DNA of 64,000 nucleotides from Microvirga makkahensis (GTDB taxonomy: Bacteria > Pseudomonadota > Alphaproteobacteria > Rhizobiales > Beijerinckiaceae), in NCBI RefSeq assembly GCF_009830105.1, contig NZ_WURB01000021.1:1-64000 (forward strand), in the 5' to 3' direction. The notes under the pieces are model-generated. The model was not told the DNA's origin and ran no database searches. It saw only the letters and a program-made list of their open reading frames with translations. The position numbers were made by a program, and so were the translations under genes. Numbering within the stretch: position 1 is the stretch's first letter; every line of letters starts with the position of its first letter. This document shows positions 7,225-16,826 of this stretch, piece after piece.

Positions 7225-9043
7225 ACGCGCCGGACCGAGACGTGCGCGCAAGGCCATGGCTCGTCTTGTTCCATCGAAAAGGTGCAATGCCGAGCTCCCA
7301 TAAGCCGCGCCAGGCCGCGAGGCTGACGAGGCCGTAATAGAGCGGCAGGAGGGCGACCCAGGGAAGGAGCCGCCACAGGCCGCGGCGGTGCAGCGCTACG
7401 CATGCCGGAATGAAGATGGACGCCAGGCCCGCGAGGAACAGCGTCAGGCTTCCCGCATACCAGATCTCCTCCAATTGGGAGCGCGGTCCGTCGGACAGCC
7501 ACAGCACCACGAAGAGCCCGGTGCAAAAAGGATAGACGAGCGCGCTCAGCACCCCCCCGGCGGTCAAGGACATTCCGGCATAAAACCTCCAGAAGCCGAA
7601 TTGCGAAAGGCCTGACCGAAGATTGCGTGAATGGCTGATGCCGGTCTGCAGAAAGCCCTTCATCCAACGGGTGCGCTGCCGCAGCCAAGCTCTTGTGGTG
7701 CTCGGCGCCTCCTCGAGTGTCGAGGAAGGAAGATCGGCGACGCGATAACCGAAGCGTGCCAGACGGATGCCGAGATCCGCATCTTCCGTTACGTTCCAGG
7801 CATCCCATCCGCACAAACTTCTGAGAACCGTCGTGCGGAAGTGATTGGACGTGCCGCCAAGCGGGATCGGACTTCCGATCTCCGCTAGGCCCGGATTCAA
7901 CACATCGAACAAAGCCGCGTATTCGATGGTGAAAAGGCGCGTGAGCCAGGAATCGTCCGTGTTGTCGATGGTCAGGCGTGCCTGAAGGCAGGCTACGTCC
8001 GCAGGCATGCGCGCGAATGCGGAAACCGCCATCCGCAGCTGCTCGCGATCCGGCACGTCCTCCGCGTCGTAGACGACGGTGAAGCGGCCGCGGGCGAGCG
8101 GCAGGGCAACGTTGAGAGCGCGAGGCTTGGTGCGGGGGTGCCCCGGGGGAGCGATGATGATCTCGATATTTCCCGGTAGCCTTATCCCCGCGAGGGCCGC
8201 CATGGTCTCGCGATCGTCCGCTTCAAGCACGAGTTTGATGTCGAGCTTGGCGGCAGGGTAATCCAGCCGGTCGAGCGCTGCGACAAGGCGTGAGGCGACA
8301 CGCTTCTCCCGGTAGAGTGCGACGATGACCGTATAGACCGGCAGTGACGCGTCATCCGCTCGTTCGGGGGACAGGGGCGGATGCAAGGGATTGCGAAGAA
8401 GCGAAGCCGCCAAGCGCAGCACAACGATGCAGAGAAACAGCGGACTTGCGAGCGAAGCGAACAGGGCAACGGCCTTGGAGGGGCTCACGACGATGCCGAA
8501 AGAGGCGATCAGTGCAAAGAGGAAGCCTGTCGCCATCTGCGGAACGCTCGCCCCGCCATAAATGGACAGGCCCGGCGCCCCATGGGGCAGATCGAGGGCC
8601 GCGCGATGGGCGATCAGACGGCCTTGAGCCTGCAGGACGGATCGTCTCAAGGAGGATGGCGTGGTAATCGCAAGGGCGCGCGGCGGCCGGAGGTCCTTGA
8701 GAAGCCGAACCAGCTTCTCCCCTTGAGGTGCCGCCACGAAGCCCCCGCCTCGGGCCAGCGGGGCAAGGCCCGCCAGGATGCTCTCCGGAAAAGGGGCGCC
8801 CGGCGACAGGCGAGGGGCGGCAAGGAAGGGGAGGCGCAACTCTGCGGCAAGAGCCCGGTAGAAGACCGGCTCCTCGACGAGACCATGTTTGAGAAGCGCC
8901 TCGTCGGCCGTAACTCCCGTCAGATCGGCGACCATGACGGCGTCGCGTAAGGCGGCGGGTGGGAGGCCGTAGCGGGCCAGAAAACCGATCTCGACCGGAA
9001 GCGCGGTTGACTGGCGGGTTTGCTCCGCTAGACCCTGCCTCAT
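7184..9043 (-). CDS. Family 2 glycosyltransferase with N-terminal MshEN-like domain
   Basis: The 619-aa membrane protein has GT2 catalytic motifs EADD, YDAED, EDADLG and QRTRW, as in BcsA/NfrB-type processive synthases. There are transmembrane segments near residues 165-215 and several at the C-terminus (about 480-590). The first 100 residues (GVTADEALLKHGLVEEPVFY, then RALAAELRLPFL) resemble the MshEN/T2SSE-N fold that binds c-di-GMP in NfrB-like enzymes. It probably makes or exports a surface polysaccharide; the sugar is unknown. It stands alone, with no synthase partner beside it. Confidence 0.8.
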   Translation of the reverse strand: MRQGLAEQTRQSTALPVEIGFLARYGLPPAALRDAVMVADLTGVTADEALLKHGLVEEPVFYRALAAELRLPFLAAPRLSPGAPFPESILAGLAPLARGGGFVAAPQGEKLVRLLKDLRPPRALAITTPSSLRRSVLQAQGRLIAHRAALDLPHGAPGLSIYGGASVPQMATGFLFALIASFGIVVSPSKAVALFASLASPLFLCIVVLRLAASLLRNPLHPPLSPERADDASLPVYTVIVALYREKRVASRLVAALDRLDYPAAKLDIKLVLEADDRETMAALAGIRLPGNIEIIIAPPGHPRTKPRALNVALPLARGRFTVVYDAEDVPDREQLRMAVSAFARMPADVACLQARLTIDNTDDSWLTRLFTIEYAALFDVLNPGLAEIGSPIPLGGTSNHFRTTVLRSLCGWDAWNVTEDADLGIRLARFGYRVADLPSSTLEEAPSTTRAWLRQRTRWMKGFLQTGISHSRNLRSGLSQFGFWRFYAGMSLTAGGVLSALVYPFCTGLFVVLWLSDGPRSQLEEIWYAGSLTLFLAGLASIFIPACVALHRRGLWRLLPWVALLPLYYGLVSLAAWRGLWELGIAPFRWNKTSHGLARTSRSGAFRNTKPVRPRPYR

Positions 9044-9111
9044 GCGCGACGAACGTCTCTGCGGCGTTTTCGTGAGAGTGGCGAAGCGAAAAACAAGAGA
9101 GTATCGTCTTC

Positions 9112-9996
9112 ATGATGCGTTATTTCATATCAATGATGACCCGCTTCCTGCGCAAGATCAAGGCTGCCTCATGGGCATGGGGTCCGGCCCTCCTGCTGTG
9201 TCTCGGCGGGGGGGGTCAAGCCCAGACCGTCAGGGTGCCCAATTTCTGGGATTCGAAAGCGCAACTTGAGCGCCCCGACATCCCAGCGACCCGGACGGTC
9301 CGCTTCCTCGTGGACGATGACTTTCCTCCCCTGCATTTTCCGGGCCTCGACGGCACGCCTACGGGTTTTTCGGTAGAGCTCGCACGGGCGGCATGCGAAC
9401 GGCTGACCCTGCCCTGCACCGTCCAAGTCCGCCGGTTCGACACCCTGCTCGACGCCTTGGCCGACAGGCAGGGGGACGTGGTTGCGGCCGCGATCCCGAT
9501 CACCGCGGATCTGCGCAGACGCTTCGCGGTCACGGCTCCTTATTTCAAGATCCCGGCGCGGCTCGCCGTGAAGCCGGCCCAGATCAGCGACATGCCGGTG
9601 TTCTCGCCCAAGGCTCTCCAGGGCAAAACCATCGGCGTCGTCGAAGGGACGGCGCACGAGGCCTTCGCCAAGGCCTTCATGCAATCCTCCACCCTCAAGC
9701 CCTATCCGGAACTCACGGCCGCCCAGACGGACCTCAAGGCGGGAGGGATCGATTACGTCTTTGCCGACGGGCTCGGCCTTGCCCTCTGGATCGGCGGGCA
9801 GGAGGCGGATGGGTGCTGCGTCTTCGCAGGCGGGCCTTATCTCGAGAGCCGGTTCTTCGGAGAAGGCATCGGCTTCGTACTGCGCAGCGAAGACGACAAT
9901 CTGCGCCGCGCCCTGGACTATGCCCTGCAGCAGCTCTGGAGGGAGGGCAAATACGCCGAGCTCTACCTGCGGTTCTTCCCGATCAGCCCATTCTAG
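9112..9996 (+). CDS. Periplasmic amino-acid-type (family 3) solute-binding protein
   Basis: The 294-aa protein has a signal peptide (basic MTRFLRKIKAASWAWG, then a hydrophobic stretch, cleavage near GGQAQ). The mature part has the SBP_bac_3 pattern: FLVDDDFPPLHF near the start, GFSVELARAACERL, LQGKTIGVVEGTAHEAF, and a terminal helix before YLRFFP. No permease or ATPase gene lies nearby, so it may serve a distant ABC transporter or sense a ligand. Start codons at 9112, 9133 and 9136 are all possible; the later ones give a more usual signal peptide. Confidence 0.8.
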   Translation: MMRYFISMMTRFLRKIKAASWAWGPALLLCLGGGGQAQTVRVPNFWDSKAQLERPDIPATRTVRFLVDDDFPPLHFPGLDGTPTGFSVELARAACERLTLPCTVQVRRFDTLLDALADRQGDVVAAAIPITADLRRRFAVTAPYFKIPARLAVKPAQISDMPVFSPKALQGKTIGVVEGTAHEAFAKAFMQSSTLKPYPELTAAQTDLKAGGIDYVFADGLGLALWIGGQEADGCCVFAGGPYLESRFFGEGIGFVLRSEDDNLRRALDYALQQLWREGKYAELYLRFFPISPF

Positions 9997-10035
9997 AGGC
10001 GCGGCTCCGCTCCCGGAGCCTTCGGTCGGATGAGC

Positions 10036-10060
10036 CCCGAAAGTGCATTCCACTTTCGGG
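10036..10060. repeat. Perfect 10-bp inverted repeat
   Basis: Arms CCCGAAAGTG and CACTTTCGGG surround a CATTC loop in the gap between the binding-protein gene and lysK. The flank CGATGCTCTAG (10063-10073) recurs at 5278-5288, so this looks like a dispersed intergenic repeat and not only a terminator. A second hairpin (GGCTCC/GGAGCC) lies just upstream, near 10003-10020. Confidence 0.65.
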
Positions 10061-10114
10061 TCCGATGCTCTAGTGTGCCGCGCTTCTGGAAGCGTTTTCC
10101 TCAAAGCAAGGCCC

Positions 10115-11836
10115 ATGTCCCGACCTGTTTCTCTCGATCCCGCCCTTATTGAAGCCGCTCAGACTGCGACCGCCTGGCCTTTCGAAGAGGCCCGCAAACT
10201 CGTGGAGCGTCTCAAACGGACGGGCAAGACGGAGGCGCTGTTCGAGACGGGGTACGGTCCCTCGGGGTTGCCGCATATCGGCACGTTCGGTGAGGTAGCC
10301 CGTACCACTATGGTGCGCCATGCCTTCCGTGTGCTGACGGGAGACAGCATTCCGACCCGCCTCGTCGCCTTCTCGGACGACATGGACGGTCTGCGCAAGG
10401 TTCCGGACAACATCCCGAACAAGGAGCTGGTGGCGTCCGCCCTCGGCAAGCCTCTGACCCAGGTGCCGGATCCGTTCGGCACGCATGAGAGCTTCGCCCA
10501 TCACAACAACGCGCGCCTGCGCGAATTCCTCGATGCCTTCGGATTCGACTATGAGTTCAAGTCGGCCACCGAGTGCTACAAGTCCGGCGTTTTCGACAAG
10601 ACGCTGCTCACGGTGCTTGAGCGCTACGAGGCGGTGATGGCCATCATGCTGCCGTCGCTGCGGGAGGAGCGCCAGCAATCCTACTCGCCGTTCCTGCCGA
10701 TCCATCCGAAGACCGGCATCGTGATGCAGGTGGCGATCGACGAGTGCAAGCGCGATGCCGGCACCATCGTCTGGCGCGATCCGGAAACGGGCGAGCGTTT
10801 CGAGACGCCGGTCACGGGCGGCCACGTCAAGCTGCAGTGGAAGCCCGATTGGGCCATGCGCTGGGTCGCGCTCGGGGTCGATTACGAGATGGCCGGCAAG
10901 GATCTCATTGACAGCGTGAAGCTCTCGGGCGAGATCGCCAAGGCGCTCGGCGGGCAGCCGCCGGAGGGCTTCAACTACGAGCTTTTCCTCGACGAGAAGG
11001 GCCAGAAGATCTCGAAGTCCAAGGGTAATGGCCTGACCATCGACGAGTGGCTGACCTATGGTACACCGGACAGTCTCGCGCTCTTCATGTTCAACAAGCC
11101 GCGCGAGGCGAAGAAGCTCTATTTCGACGTGATCCCGCGTCAGGTGGACGATTACCTGACCTTCCTCGAGAAGTATCCGGCGCAGGATTCCAAGGCGCGT
11201 CTGATGAATCCGGTCTGGCATATCCACACGGGCGAGCCCCCGGCGCCGGAGCTGGTGTCGTCCGGCGGGGCCAATCAGCCCGGCACGACGATTTCGTTTT
11301 CGATGCTCCTCAACCTCGTGGCGGTGGCGAATTCGGAAGACCCGGCGGTGCTCTGGGGCTTCATTCGTCGCTATGCGCCGGGCGTGTCTCCCGAGACGCA
11401 TCCGCGCCTCGACAGCCTCGTGAAGCGTGCCGTGCGCTACTTCGAGGATTTCGTGAAGCCGCAGAAGACCTATCGCCTGCCCGACGAGGTGGAGGCCGCT
11501 TCCCTGCAGCGTCTGAGCGTTGTGCTGGCCTCGTTCGAAAGCGGGGAGCGTCCCGCGACCGCGGAGGCGATCCAGGACGAAATCTACAACGTGGGCCGCG
11601 CCGAGCCTCGCTATCAGGACCTCAAGGCCAAGGGAGCCACGCCTGAGCGCCCGGGCGTGTCCATCGAGTGGTTCAACACGATTTATCAGGTGCTGCTCGG
11701 CGAGCCGCGCGGCCCTCGCTTCGGCTCTTTCGTGGCGCTCTACGGCGTGAAGGAAACGCGTGCGCTCATCGCAAGGGCGCTGGCGGGCGACCTCGTGCGC
11801 GAGCACGAGGCCTTCCTGAAATCCCGCGCGGCTTGA
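10115..11836 (+). CDS. lysK: Lysyl-tRNA synthetase, class I
   Basis: The 573-aa enzyme charges tRNA-Lys. The HIGH-type motif is PSGLPHIG and the KMSKS-type motif is KISKSKGN, both typical of class I LysRS found in alphaproteobacteria and archaea. The ATG at 10115 is chosen because the upstream in-frame extension crosses the intergenic repeat. It stands as a single gene. Confidence 0.95.
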   Translation: MSRPVSLDPALIEAAQTATAWPFEEARKLVERLKRTGKTEALFETGYGPSGLPHIGTFGEVARTTMVRHAFRVLTGDSIPTRLVAFSDDMDGLRKVPDNIPNKELVASALGKPLTQVPDPFGTHESFAHHNNARLREFLDAFGFDYEFKSATECYKSGVFDKTLLTVLERYEAVMAIMLPSLREERQQSYSPFLPIHPKTGIVMQVAIDECKRDAGTIVWRDPETGERFETPVTGGHVKLQWKPDWAMRWVALGVDYEMAGKDLIDSVKLSGEIAKALGGQPPEGFNYELFLDEKGQKISKSKGNGLTIDEWLTYGTPDSLALFMFNKPREAKKLYFDVIPRQVDDYLTFLEKYPAQDSKARLMNPVWHIHTGEPPAPELVSSGGANQPGTTISFSMLLNLVAVANSEDPAVLWGFIRRYAPGVSPETHPRLDSLVKRAVRYFEDFVKPQKTYRLPDEVEAASLQRLSVVLASFESGERPATAEAIQDEIYNVGRAEPRYQDLKAKGATPERPGVSIEWFNTIYQVLLGEPRGPRFGSFVALYGVKETRALIARALAGDLVREHEAFLKSRAA

Positions 11837-11887
11837 GGGATCGGTCGCGAGGAAGAGGGAGCCGGACCGATCCGTCGGAAGGGAGCC

Positions 11888-12520
11888 TCATTGGCGGGCC
11901 CACATGATGCGTGCGATCCAGGCGATCTCCTCCATGGGGATCACCCGATCTTCACTGTCCTTCGTCAACGACGACAGCTCCAGAGTCTTGGCGGAGCGGC
12001 GTTTGAGCTCCTGAGCGACGATTTCGCCGCCGTTGGTGCACACCACCACACGGTCGCCTTTGCGCAGGCTCGCGGTCGGTGAGACGATGAGCACATCGCC
12101 GTCGCGATAGAGCGGCGCCATCGTGTCGCCCGTTACCTCGAGGGCAAACACTTTCTCCTGGCCGAAATCCGGGAATTCGATCTCGTCCCAGCCCGGCCCA
12201 CCCGTGGGAAGGCCCTCATCCGTGAGGATCTTGCCGGTGCTGGCCTGCGTCATGCCGATCATCGGGAGCATGGAGCGGCGCAGCGATCCGGAAGGCTCGA
12301 CGAGGCGCAGGAAATCCTCCAGCGTCGCTCCCGTGGCGCGGAGGATCTTGGAAATGGATTCAGTTGACGGCCAGCGCTCCCGGCCCTCAGGGCTGACCCG
12401 TTTCGACTTGTTGAAACTGGTGGCATCGAGGCCGGCTTTGCGCGCCAGCCCGGATGCAGTCATTCCATGGCGGGCGGCAAGTGCATCGATGGCAGCCCAG
12501 ACGCGCTCGTGAGATAACAT
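11888..12520 (-). CDS. XRE-family regulator with C-terminal S24 (LexA/CI-type) domain
   Basis: The 210-aa protein has an N-terminal helix-turn-helix (ALAARHGMTASGLARKAGLD) and a C-terminal S24 peptidase fold (FALEVTGDTMAPLYRDGDVL, then VAQELKRR). In autocleaving members the motif is GDSM with a catalytic Ser. Here it reads GDTM, so the nucleophile is Thr, while the Lys is kept. It may therefore be slow to cleave or non-cleaving. It diverges from the DUF952/pyrD pair. The upstream gap holds CTTAA...TTAAG around a CCTAGG palindrome, a possible self-operator. Confidence 0.8.
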   Translation of the reverse strand: MLSHERVWAAIDALAARHGMTASGLARKAGLDATSFNKSKRVSPEGRERWPSTESISKILRATGATLEDFLRLVEPSGSLRRSMLPMIGMTQASTGKILTDEGLPTGGPGWDEIEFPDFGQEKVFALEVTGDTMAPLYRDGDVLIVSPTASLRKGDRVVVCTNGGEIVAQELKRRSAKTLELSSLTKDSEDRVIPMEEIAWIARIMWARQ

Positions 12521-12674
12521 CGTACAAACCTTCGCGAGGAAGCGAAAAAGCTTAAAGCGAACTTATGCCTAGGAATTAAGGTTGTTCTATGGCCCTTGCA
12601 ACCTGCAAGACACGAGCGGGACACAATGTCTAATAAGGGTTGCTCCCGAAGCGGAGTCGAGGCACAGGAATCCC

Positions 12675-13019
12675 ATGCACATCATCTACAAAATTTGCCC
12701 CGAAAGCCTCTGGCATGAAGCGGAAGCTGCCGATTCCTTCAAGGGAGCGCCCATCGATAGACAGGATGGATACCTCCATTTTTCCACGGCAAAGCAGGTC
12801 AAGGAAACTGCGGATAGGCACTTCGCAGGACAACGCGATCTTCTGTTGATTGCCGTAGACGCCGACAGACTCGGTCCGGCTCTGCGATACGAGCCATCCC
12901 GGGGGGGCGATCTTTTCCCGCATCTTTATGCATCGCTTGCCTTAACCGATGTCCTGTGGGTAAAGCCGCTGCCGATCGGCCCCGATGGCCGCCATGTTTT
13001 TCCGGACCTCGATTCATGA
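12675..13019 (+). CDS. DUF952 family protein
   Basis: The 114-aa protein matches the DUF952 pattern: [20 protein letters not shown] near the start, [20 protein letters not shown] in the middle, and [20 protein letters not shown] at the end. Its function is unknown. The stop overlaps the pyrD start (ATGA), so the two genes are coupled, an arrangement I associate with alphaproteobacteria. The ATG at 12675 gives the family-typical N-terminus. Confidence 0.85.
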   Translation: MHIIYKICPESLWHEAEAADSFKGAPIDRQDGYLHFSTAKQVKETADRHFAGQRDLLLIAVDADRLGPALRYEPSRGGDLFPHLYASLALTDVLWVKPLPIGPDGRHVFPDLDS

Positions 13020-14101
13020 TTGGTGCGCTCTTCTCTTTGGCAAAACCCGCATTGCATGCCCTTGATGCGGAGACGGCGCACCAGCTGACGATCCGCTCAC
13101 TCTCCGTCATGCCCACAGCGCCCGCACCGAAGGACGATCCGCGATTGGCGGTCGACGTGTTCGGTCGCCGCTTCCCCAATCCCGTGGGACTGGCGGCAGG
13201 CTTCGACAAGCAATGCGAGGTGCCCGATCAGCTTCTGTCCCTCGGATTCGGTTTCGTGGAGCTCGGCGGCGTCGTGCCGAAGCCTCAGGAGGGCAATCCA
13301 CGCCCGCGCGTTTTCCGGCTCGTGCAGGACGAGGCCGTCATCAACCGCTTCGGGTTGAACAGTGATGGGCTGGAGGCTGTGCGCGGGCGTCTGTCCCGCC
13401 GTCTCGGACGTCCCGGCGTGGTGGGCGTGAATATCGGCGCCAACAAGGATTCGACGGATCGCATCGCCGATTACGTCACCTGCATCGAGGCACTCTGCGG
13501 CCTCGTCGACTTCCTCACCATCAACGTGTCCTCGCCCAATACGCCCGGCCTGCGTGACCTGCAGGGAGAAGCGTTTCTCGACGATCTGCTCGCCCGTAGC
13601 GTCGAGGCGCGCGGCAAGGCCGATGAGGGGCGCAAGAAGACGACCATTCTCCTCAAGATCGCGCCGGATATCTCGCTCGAGACACTCGATGCCATCGTGG
13701 CGACGGCGCTCAAGCGCGGCATCGACGGGCTCACGGTTTCCAACACCACGATCGCACGTCCCGGGTCCCTGAAGGAAAAGGCCCTTGCCGCCGAATCCGG
13801 AGGTCTGTCCGGCAAGCCGCTCTTCGTGCCTTCCACCAGGATTCTCGCGGAAGCCTTCTTGCGGGTCGAGCGCAGAATCCCCCTCATCGGCGTCGGCGGC
13901 GTGGATTCCGCCGAGGCGGCATGGGCCAAGATCCGCGCGGGCGCGAGCCTCGTTCAGCTCTACTCCGCGATGGTCTATAAGGGTCCGGGTCTGATCGGCG
14001 ACATCAAGCGTGGGCTTGTGCAAAAGCTCGCGCAGGAGCATATCACGCTGGCAGACGTCACCGGCCGCGACGCGTCTGCGATCGCGCAGGGACGCTTCTG
14101 A
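13016..14101 (+). CDS. pyrD: Dihydroorotate dehydrogenase (quinone), class 2
   Basis: The 361-aa membrane-associated flavoenzyme oxidises dihydroorotate to orotate in pyrimidine synthesis. The N-terminal helices ([20 protein letters not shown]) are the class 2 membrane/quinone part. The core has [33 protein letters not shown] (catalytic Ser) and [20 protein letters not shown] for FMN phosphate. The start at 13016 overlaps the DUF952 stop. Confidence 0.95.
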   Translation: MIGALFSLAKPALHALDAETAHQLTIRSLSVMPTAPAPKDDPRLAVDVFGRRFPNPVGLAAGFDKQCEVPDQLLSLGFGFVELGGVVPKPQEGNPRPRVFRLVQDEAVINRFGLNSDGLEAVRGRLSRRLGRPGVVGVNIGANKDSTDRIADYVTCIEALCGLVDFLTINVSSPNTPGLRDLQGEAFLDDLLARSVEARGKADEGRKKTTILLKIAPDISLETLDAIVATALKRGIDGLTVSNTTIARPGSLKEKALAAESGGLSGKPLFVPSTRILAEAFLRVERRIPLIGVGGVDSAEAAWAKIRAGASLVQLYSAMVYKGPGLIGDIKRGLVQKLAQEHITLADVTGRDASAIAQGRF

Positions 14102-14112
14102 GCCCTCTTGTC

Positions 14113-15450
14113 TTAAGGGAAGGCGTCAAAGGTCCTCCTCGCCAGCTTCGGATAGAGTGCGGCTTGTCCGATGCTGCGCGTACCCAGGAAGATGAGCAGC
14201 GCAATCCAGAGTGCGGTGTTGCCGAGGCTTTCCGCGGCCAGCAGGATGGCTCCATAGAAAGCGAAGGCAATCACCATGAGATCGCGCATCGCCTTGGTCC
14301 ATGTGGCCCCGGTATAGATGCCGTCGAACGCAAAGGCCGCGGCGCCGACGAAAGGCGTAAGGGCGGCGAAGACCAGATACTCGCGAGCATAGGCGCGCAC
14401 ATCCGCATTGGTCGAGACGAAGTCGATGAACAATCCGCCGCCGATCAGGAAGAGCGCCGAGACGGCAAGGCCAAACCCGAGGCTCCAGCCGAGGCTGAGT
14501 TGAATGGCGCGGCGGAAACCGCGTTCGTCCCGGGCACCGATGCTCTGGCCGCAGAGGGTCTCGGCGGCGGTGGCGAAGCCGTCGAGGAAATACCCCCCGA
14601 TCAGGAACATGTTGTAGAGCACCGCATTCGCGGCGAGCGTCACGTCGCCGGAGCGGGCGCCCAGGGCGCTGAAGATCGAGAAGGCCAGGATCAGCGCCAC
14701 GTTGCGGATCATGATGTCCCGGTTCATGGCGAGGGTCTCAAGGATCGCGGAGCGGTTCAGTACCTCGGTCCATGTCACCGCCAGCGGGTTCGAGCCGAGG
14801 CGGCGCAGCACCAGGATGCCGAGGCCCGCGCCCAGCACTTCCGATACCGCCGTCCCAATGGCGGCGCCCGCGATGCTCAGGTCGAGGACCAGCACCAATC
14901 CGGCCGTGAGCAGGATATTGACGGCATTGATCGCCACCTGCAGGAGCAGGCCGAGATCGGTCCGTCCGCGCCCCAGGGTCGAGCCGAGAATGACGTAGTT
15001 CGCCAGCGTGAACGGCGCTGCCCAAATACGGATGAAGAAATAGGTGGAGAGGGCGCCCGTCGCCGCTTCGCTCGCCCCCGCGAACGAAAAGGCGATCGCC
15101 GCGATGGGCCATTGCAGCAGGATCAGCAGGAGGCCCGTGATGCCTGCGACCAGGAGTGCGCGGGCGAGCGTCAGATCGACCTCATGCCGGTTGCCGGCGC
15201 CGGTGGCCTGCGCGGTGAGGCCTGCGGTCGCCATGCGCAAGGAGCCGAAGCTCCAGAATACGAAGTCGAAGATCACGGCGCCTAAGGCCACCGCTCCTAG
15301 AAGGTGGGCTTCGCCGAGCCGCCCGATCACCGTCGCATCGACGAGCCCCAGCAGAGGCGTCGTCACGTGCGACAGGGTCATGGGCAGGGCGAGCGCCAGG
15401 ATCCGCCGGTGGGAGATCTCAGGGCGCCGGGCGTTCAGGGAGCCGTCCAT
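14113..15450 (-). CDS. MATE-family efflux transporter
   Basis: The 445-aa protein has 12 predicted membrane segments in two MATE repeats, beginning ILALALPMTLSHVTTPLLGL, then VDATVIGRLGEA (a DinF-like opening). It should export drugs or metabolites using a Na+ or H+ gradient. It is followed at its 5' side by the small membrane protein gene at 15455, 4 bp away, in the same direction, so the two are probably co-transcribed. It converges with pyrD, only 11 bp between the ends. Confidence 0.9.
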   Translation of the reverse strand: MDGSLNARRPEISHRRILALALPMTLSHVTTPLLGLVDATVIGRLGEAHLLGAVALGAVIFDFVFWSFGSLRMATAGLTAQATGAGNRHEVDLTLARALLVAGITGLLLILLQWPIAAIAFSFAGASEAATGALSTYFFIRIWAAPFTLANYVILGSTLGRGRTDLGLLLQVAINAVNILLTAGLVLVLDLSIAGAAIGTAVSEVLGAGLGILVLRRLGSNPLAVTWTEVLNRSAILETLAMNRDIMIRNVALILAFSIFSALGARSGDVTLAANAVLYNMFLIGGYFLDGFATAAETLCGQSIGARDERGFRRAIQLSLGWSLGFGLAVSALFLIGGGLFIDFVSTNADVRAYAREYLVFAALTPFVGAAAFAFDGIYTGATWTKAMRDLMVIAFAFYGAILLAAESLGNTALWIALLIFLGTRSIGQAALYPKLARRTFDAFP

Positions 15451-15454
15451 CCGA

Positions 15455-15715
15455 TCAGCGCTGGCCGAAAATCCGGGTCAGGATCCAGAGGGGCACCACG
15501 ATCACGGCTCCGTAGACGATCCAGAGGCCCACCTCCTTCACCGTGTCCAGGCTCAGGTCGAGAACGGAACTGATCCAGTCGAACAGGCCCTCGATCAGCC
15601 CGAGCGGCGTGATGTCGAGGTAGTGCATGAAGGCGCCGACGAGGAGCGACAGGAAAATGAGCTTGGCCAGTACGGAGCCGGGCGAGCCGCCAAGAAACCG
15701 GGTCAGGTTGGACAT
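15455..15715 (-). CDS. Small two-TM membrane protein (likely DUF6460)
   Basis: The 86-aa protein begins MSNLTRFLGGSPGSVLAKLI and has two hydrophobic helices (about 15-35 and 60-80) flanking an amphipathic region. I associate this pattern with the DUF6460 family of alphaproteobacteria; function unknown. The start at 15713-15715 is preferred over one nine codons earlier. It lies directly upstream of the MATE gene. Confidence 0.7.
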   Translation of the reverse strand: MSNLTRFLGGSPGSVLAKLIFLSLLVGAFMHYLDITPLGLIEGLFDWISSVLDLSLDTVKEVGLWIVYGAVIVVPLWILTRIFGQR

Positions 15716-15810
15716 ATCGTCAATCTCGTCAGAAAGCGTCACTGGACGCGGAAAGTCGCGTGTGCTTCATCGCAAGGGCCGATGATGAACGCAACCCTGT
15801 CGAGCAGCCC

Positions 15811-16752
15811 ATGATCGATCCCGCTCTCTTCGACCCCGCCGTCGTCAGCAACGAGATCCGCGCCCAGAACGCGGATATCGTTGCCAAGCTCGCGGATCTT
15901 CCCGATCCCATGTCCGTGCCTCCGTCCGTCGTGCGGGAGCGCCGCCGGCAGGGGCTCGGGCCATTTCCGCTGATGCCGTCGAGCCCTAAGGCGAGGGTGA
16001 TCGAGATCGACGGTCCCGGGGGGGCGATTCCCCTGCGGATCATCGCGCCCGAGAAGCCGCGGGGCGTCTATCTCCATATCCATGGCGGCGGCTGGACCTG
16101 GGGCGCCGCCGACGAGCAGGATCCCTGGCTCGACCGTTTGGCGGATCGCTGCGGTCTGGCCGTCGTGTCCGTCGAATACAGGCTCGCGCCCGAGAATCCT
16201 TATCCCGCCGGGCCGGACGATTGCGAGGCGGCCGCCCTGTGGGTCGTCCGCGAAGCGGAGAGCCGCTTCGGCACATCCCGCCTGTTCATCGGCGGTGAAT
16301 CGGCCGGGGGCCATCTCGCCGCGGTGACTCTCCTGCGCCTGCGCGACAGGCATGGCCTCAGGCCTTTCCGCGGCGCGAACCTGTTCGCCGGCTGCTACGA
16401 CCTGAACCTCACGCCGAGCGTGCGGCAATGGGGGGGCGAGCGGCTGATCCTTAACACCAACGATGTGCGGGTCTTCGCCGACAATTTCGTCAGTCACATG
16501 AGCGACCGGACCGATCCGGACATCTCGCCTCTCCATGCGGACCTGAGCGGCCTTCCGCCGGCCCTGTTCTCCGTAGGCACGAAGGACATACTGCTCGACG
16601 ACACGCTCTTCATGGCATCCCGCTATGCGGCGGCGGGCAATGGAACCGATCTCGCCCTCTGGCCGGGTGGATGCCACGTATTCATCCGCTTCGACAGCGT
16701 CCTGAGCGAACAGGCCCTGTCCCGGATCGACGCCTTCATCGAGACGCTTTGA
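15811..16752 (+). CDS. Alpha/beta hydrolase of the hormone-sensitive-lipase family
   Basis: The 313-aa protein has the HSL oxyanion motif (LHIHGGGWTWG), nucleophile elbow GGESAGGHLA, and late Asp/His (SVGTKDILLDD; GGCHVF). It probably hydrolyses short-chain esters. The start at 15811 (MIDPALFDPAVVSN) matches the usual N-terminus. It is monocistronic, diverging from the small membrane gene. Confidence 0.9.
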   Translation: MIDPALFDPAVVSNEIRAQNADIVAKLADLPDPMSVPPSVVRERRRQGLGPFPLMPSSPKARVIEIDGPGGAIPLRIIAPEKPRGVYLHIHGGGWTWGAADEQDPWLDRLADRCGLAVVSVEYRLAPENPYPAGPDDCEAAALWVVREAESRFGTSRLFIGGESAGGHLAAVTLLRLRDRHGLRPFRGANLFAGCYDLNLTPSVRQWGGERLILNTNDVRVFADNFVSHMSDRTDPDISPLHADLSGLPPALFSVGTKDILLDDTLFMASRYAAAGNGTDLALWPGGCHVFIRFDSVLSEQALSRIDAFIETL

Positions 16753-16826
16753 GCCGGGCCTGAAACATTGCCCTCGTCCTGCCTGTCGGGATGAGGGTTG
16801 CGGGGTTCGAGCCGGAGCTCACCGCC

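Noticed and set aside
12582..12674. N-terminal extension of the DUF952 gene
   Set aside because: The family starts at MHIIYK; the extension looks non-coding.
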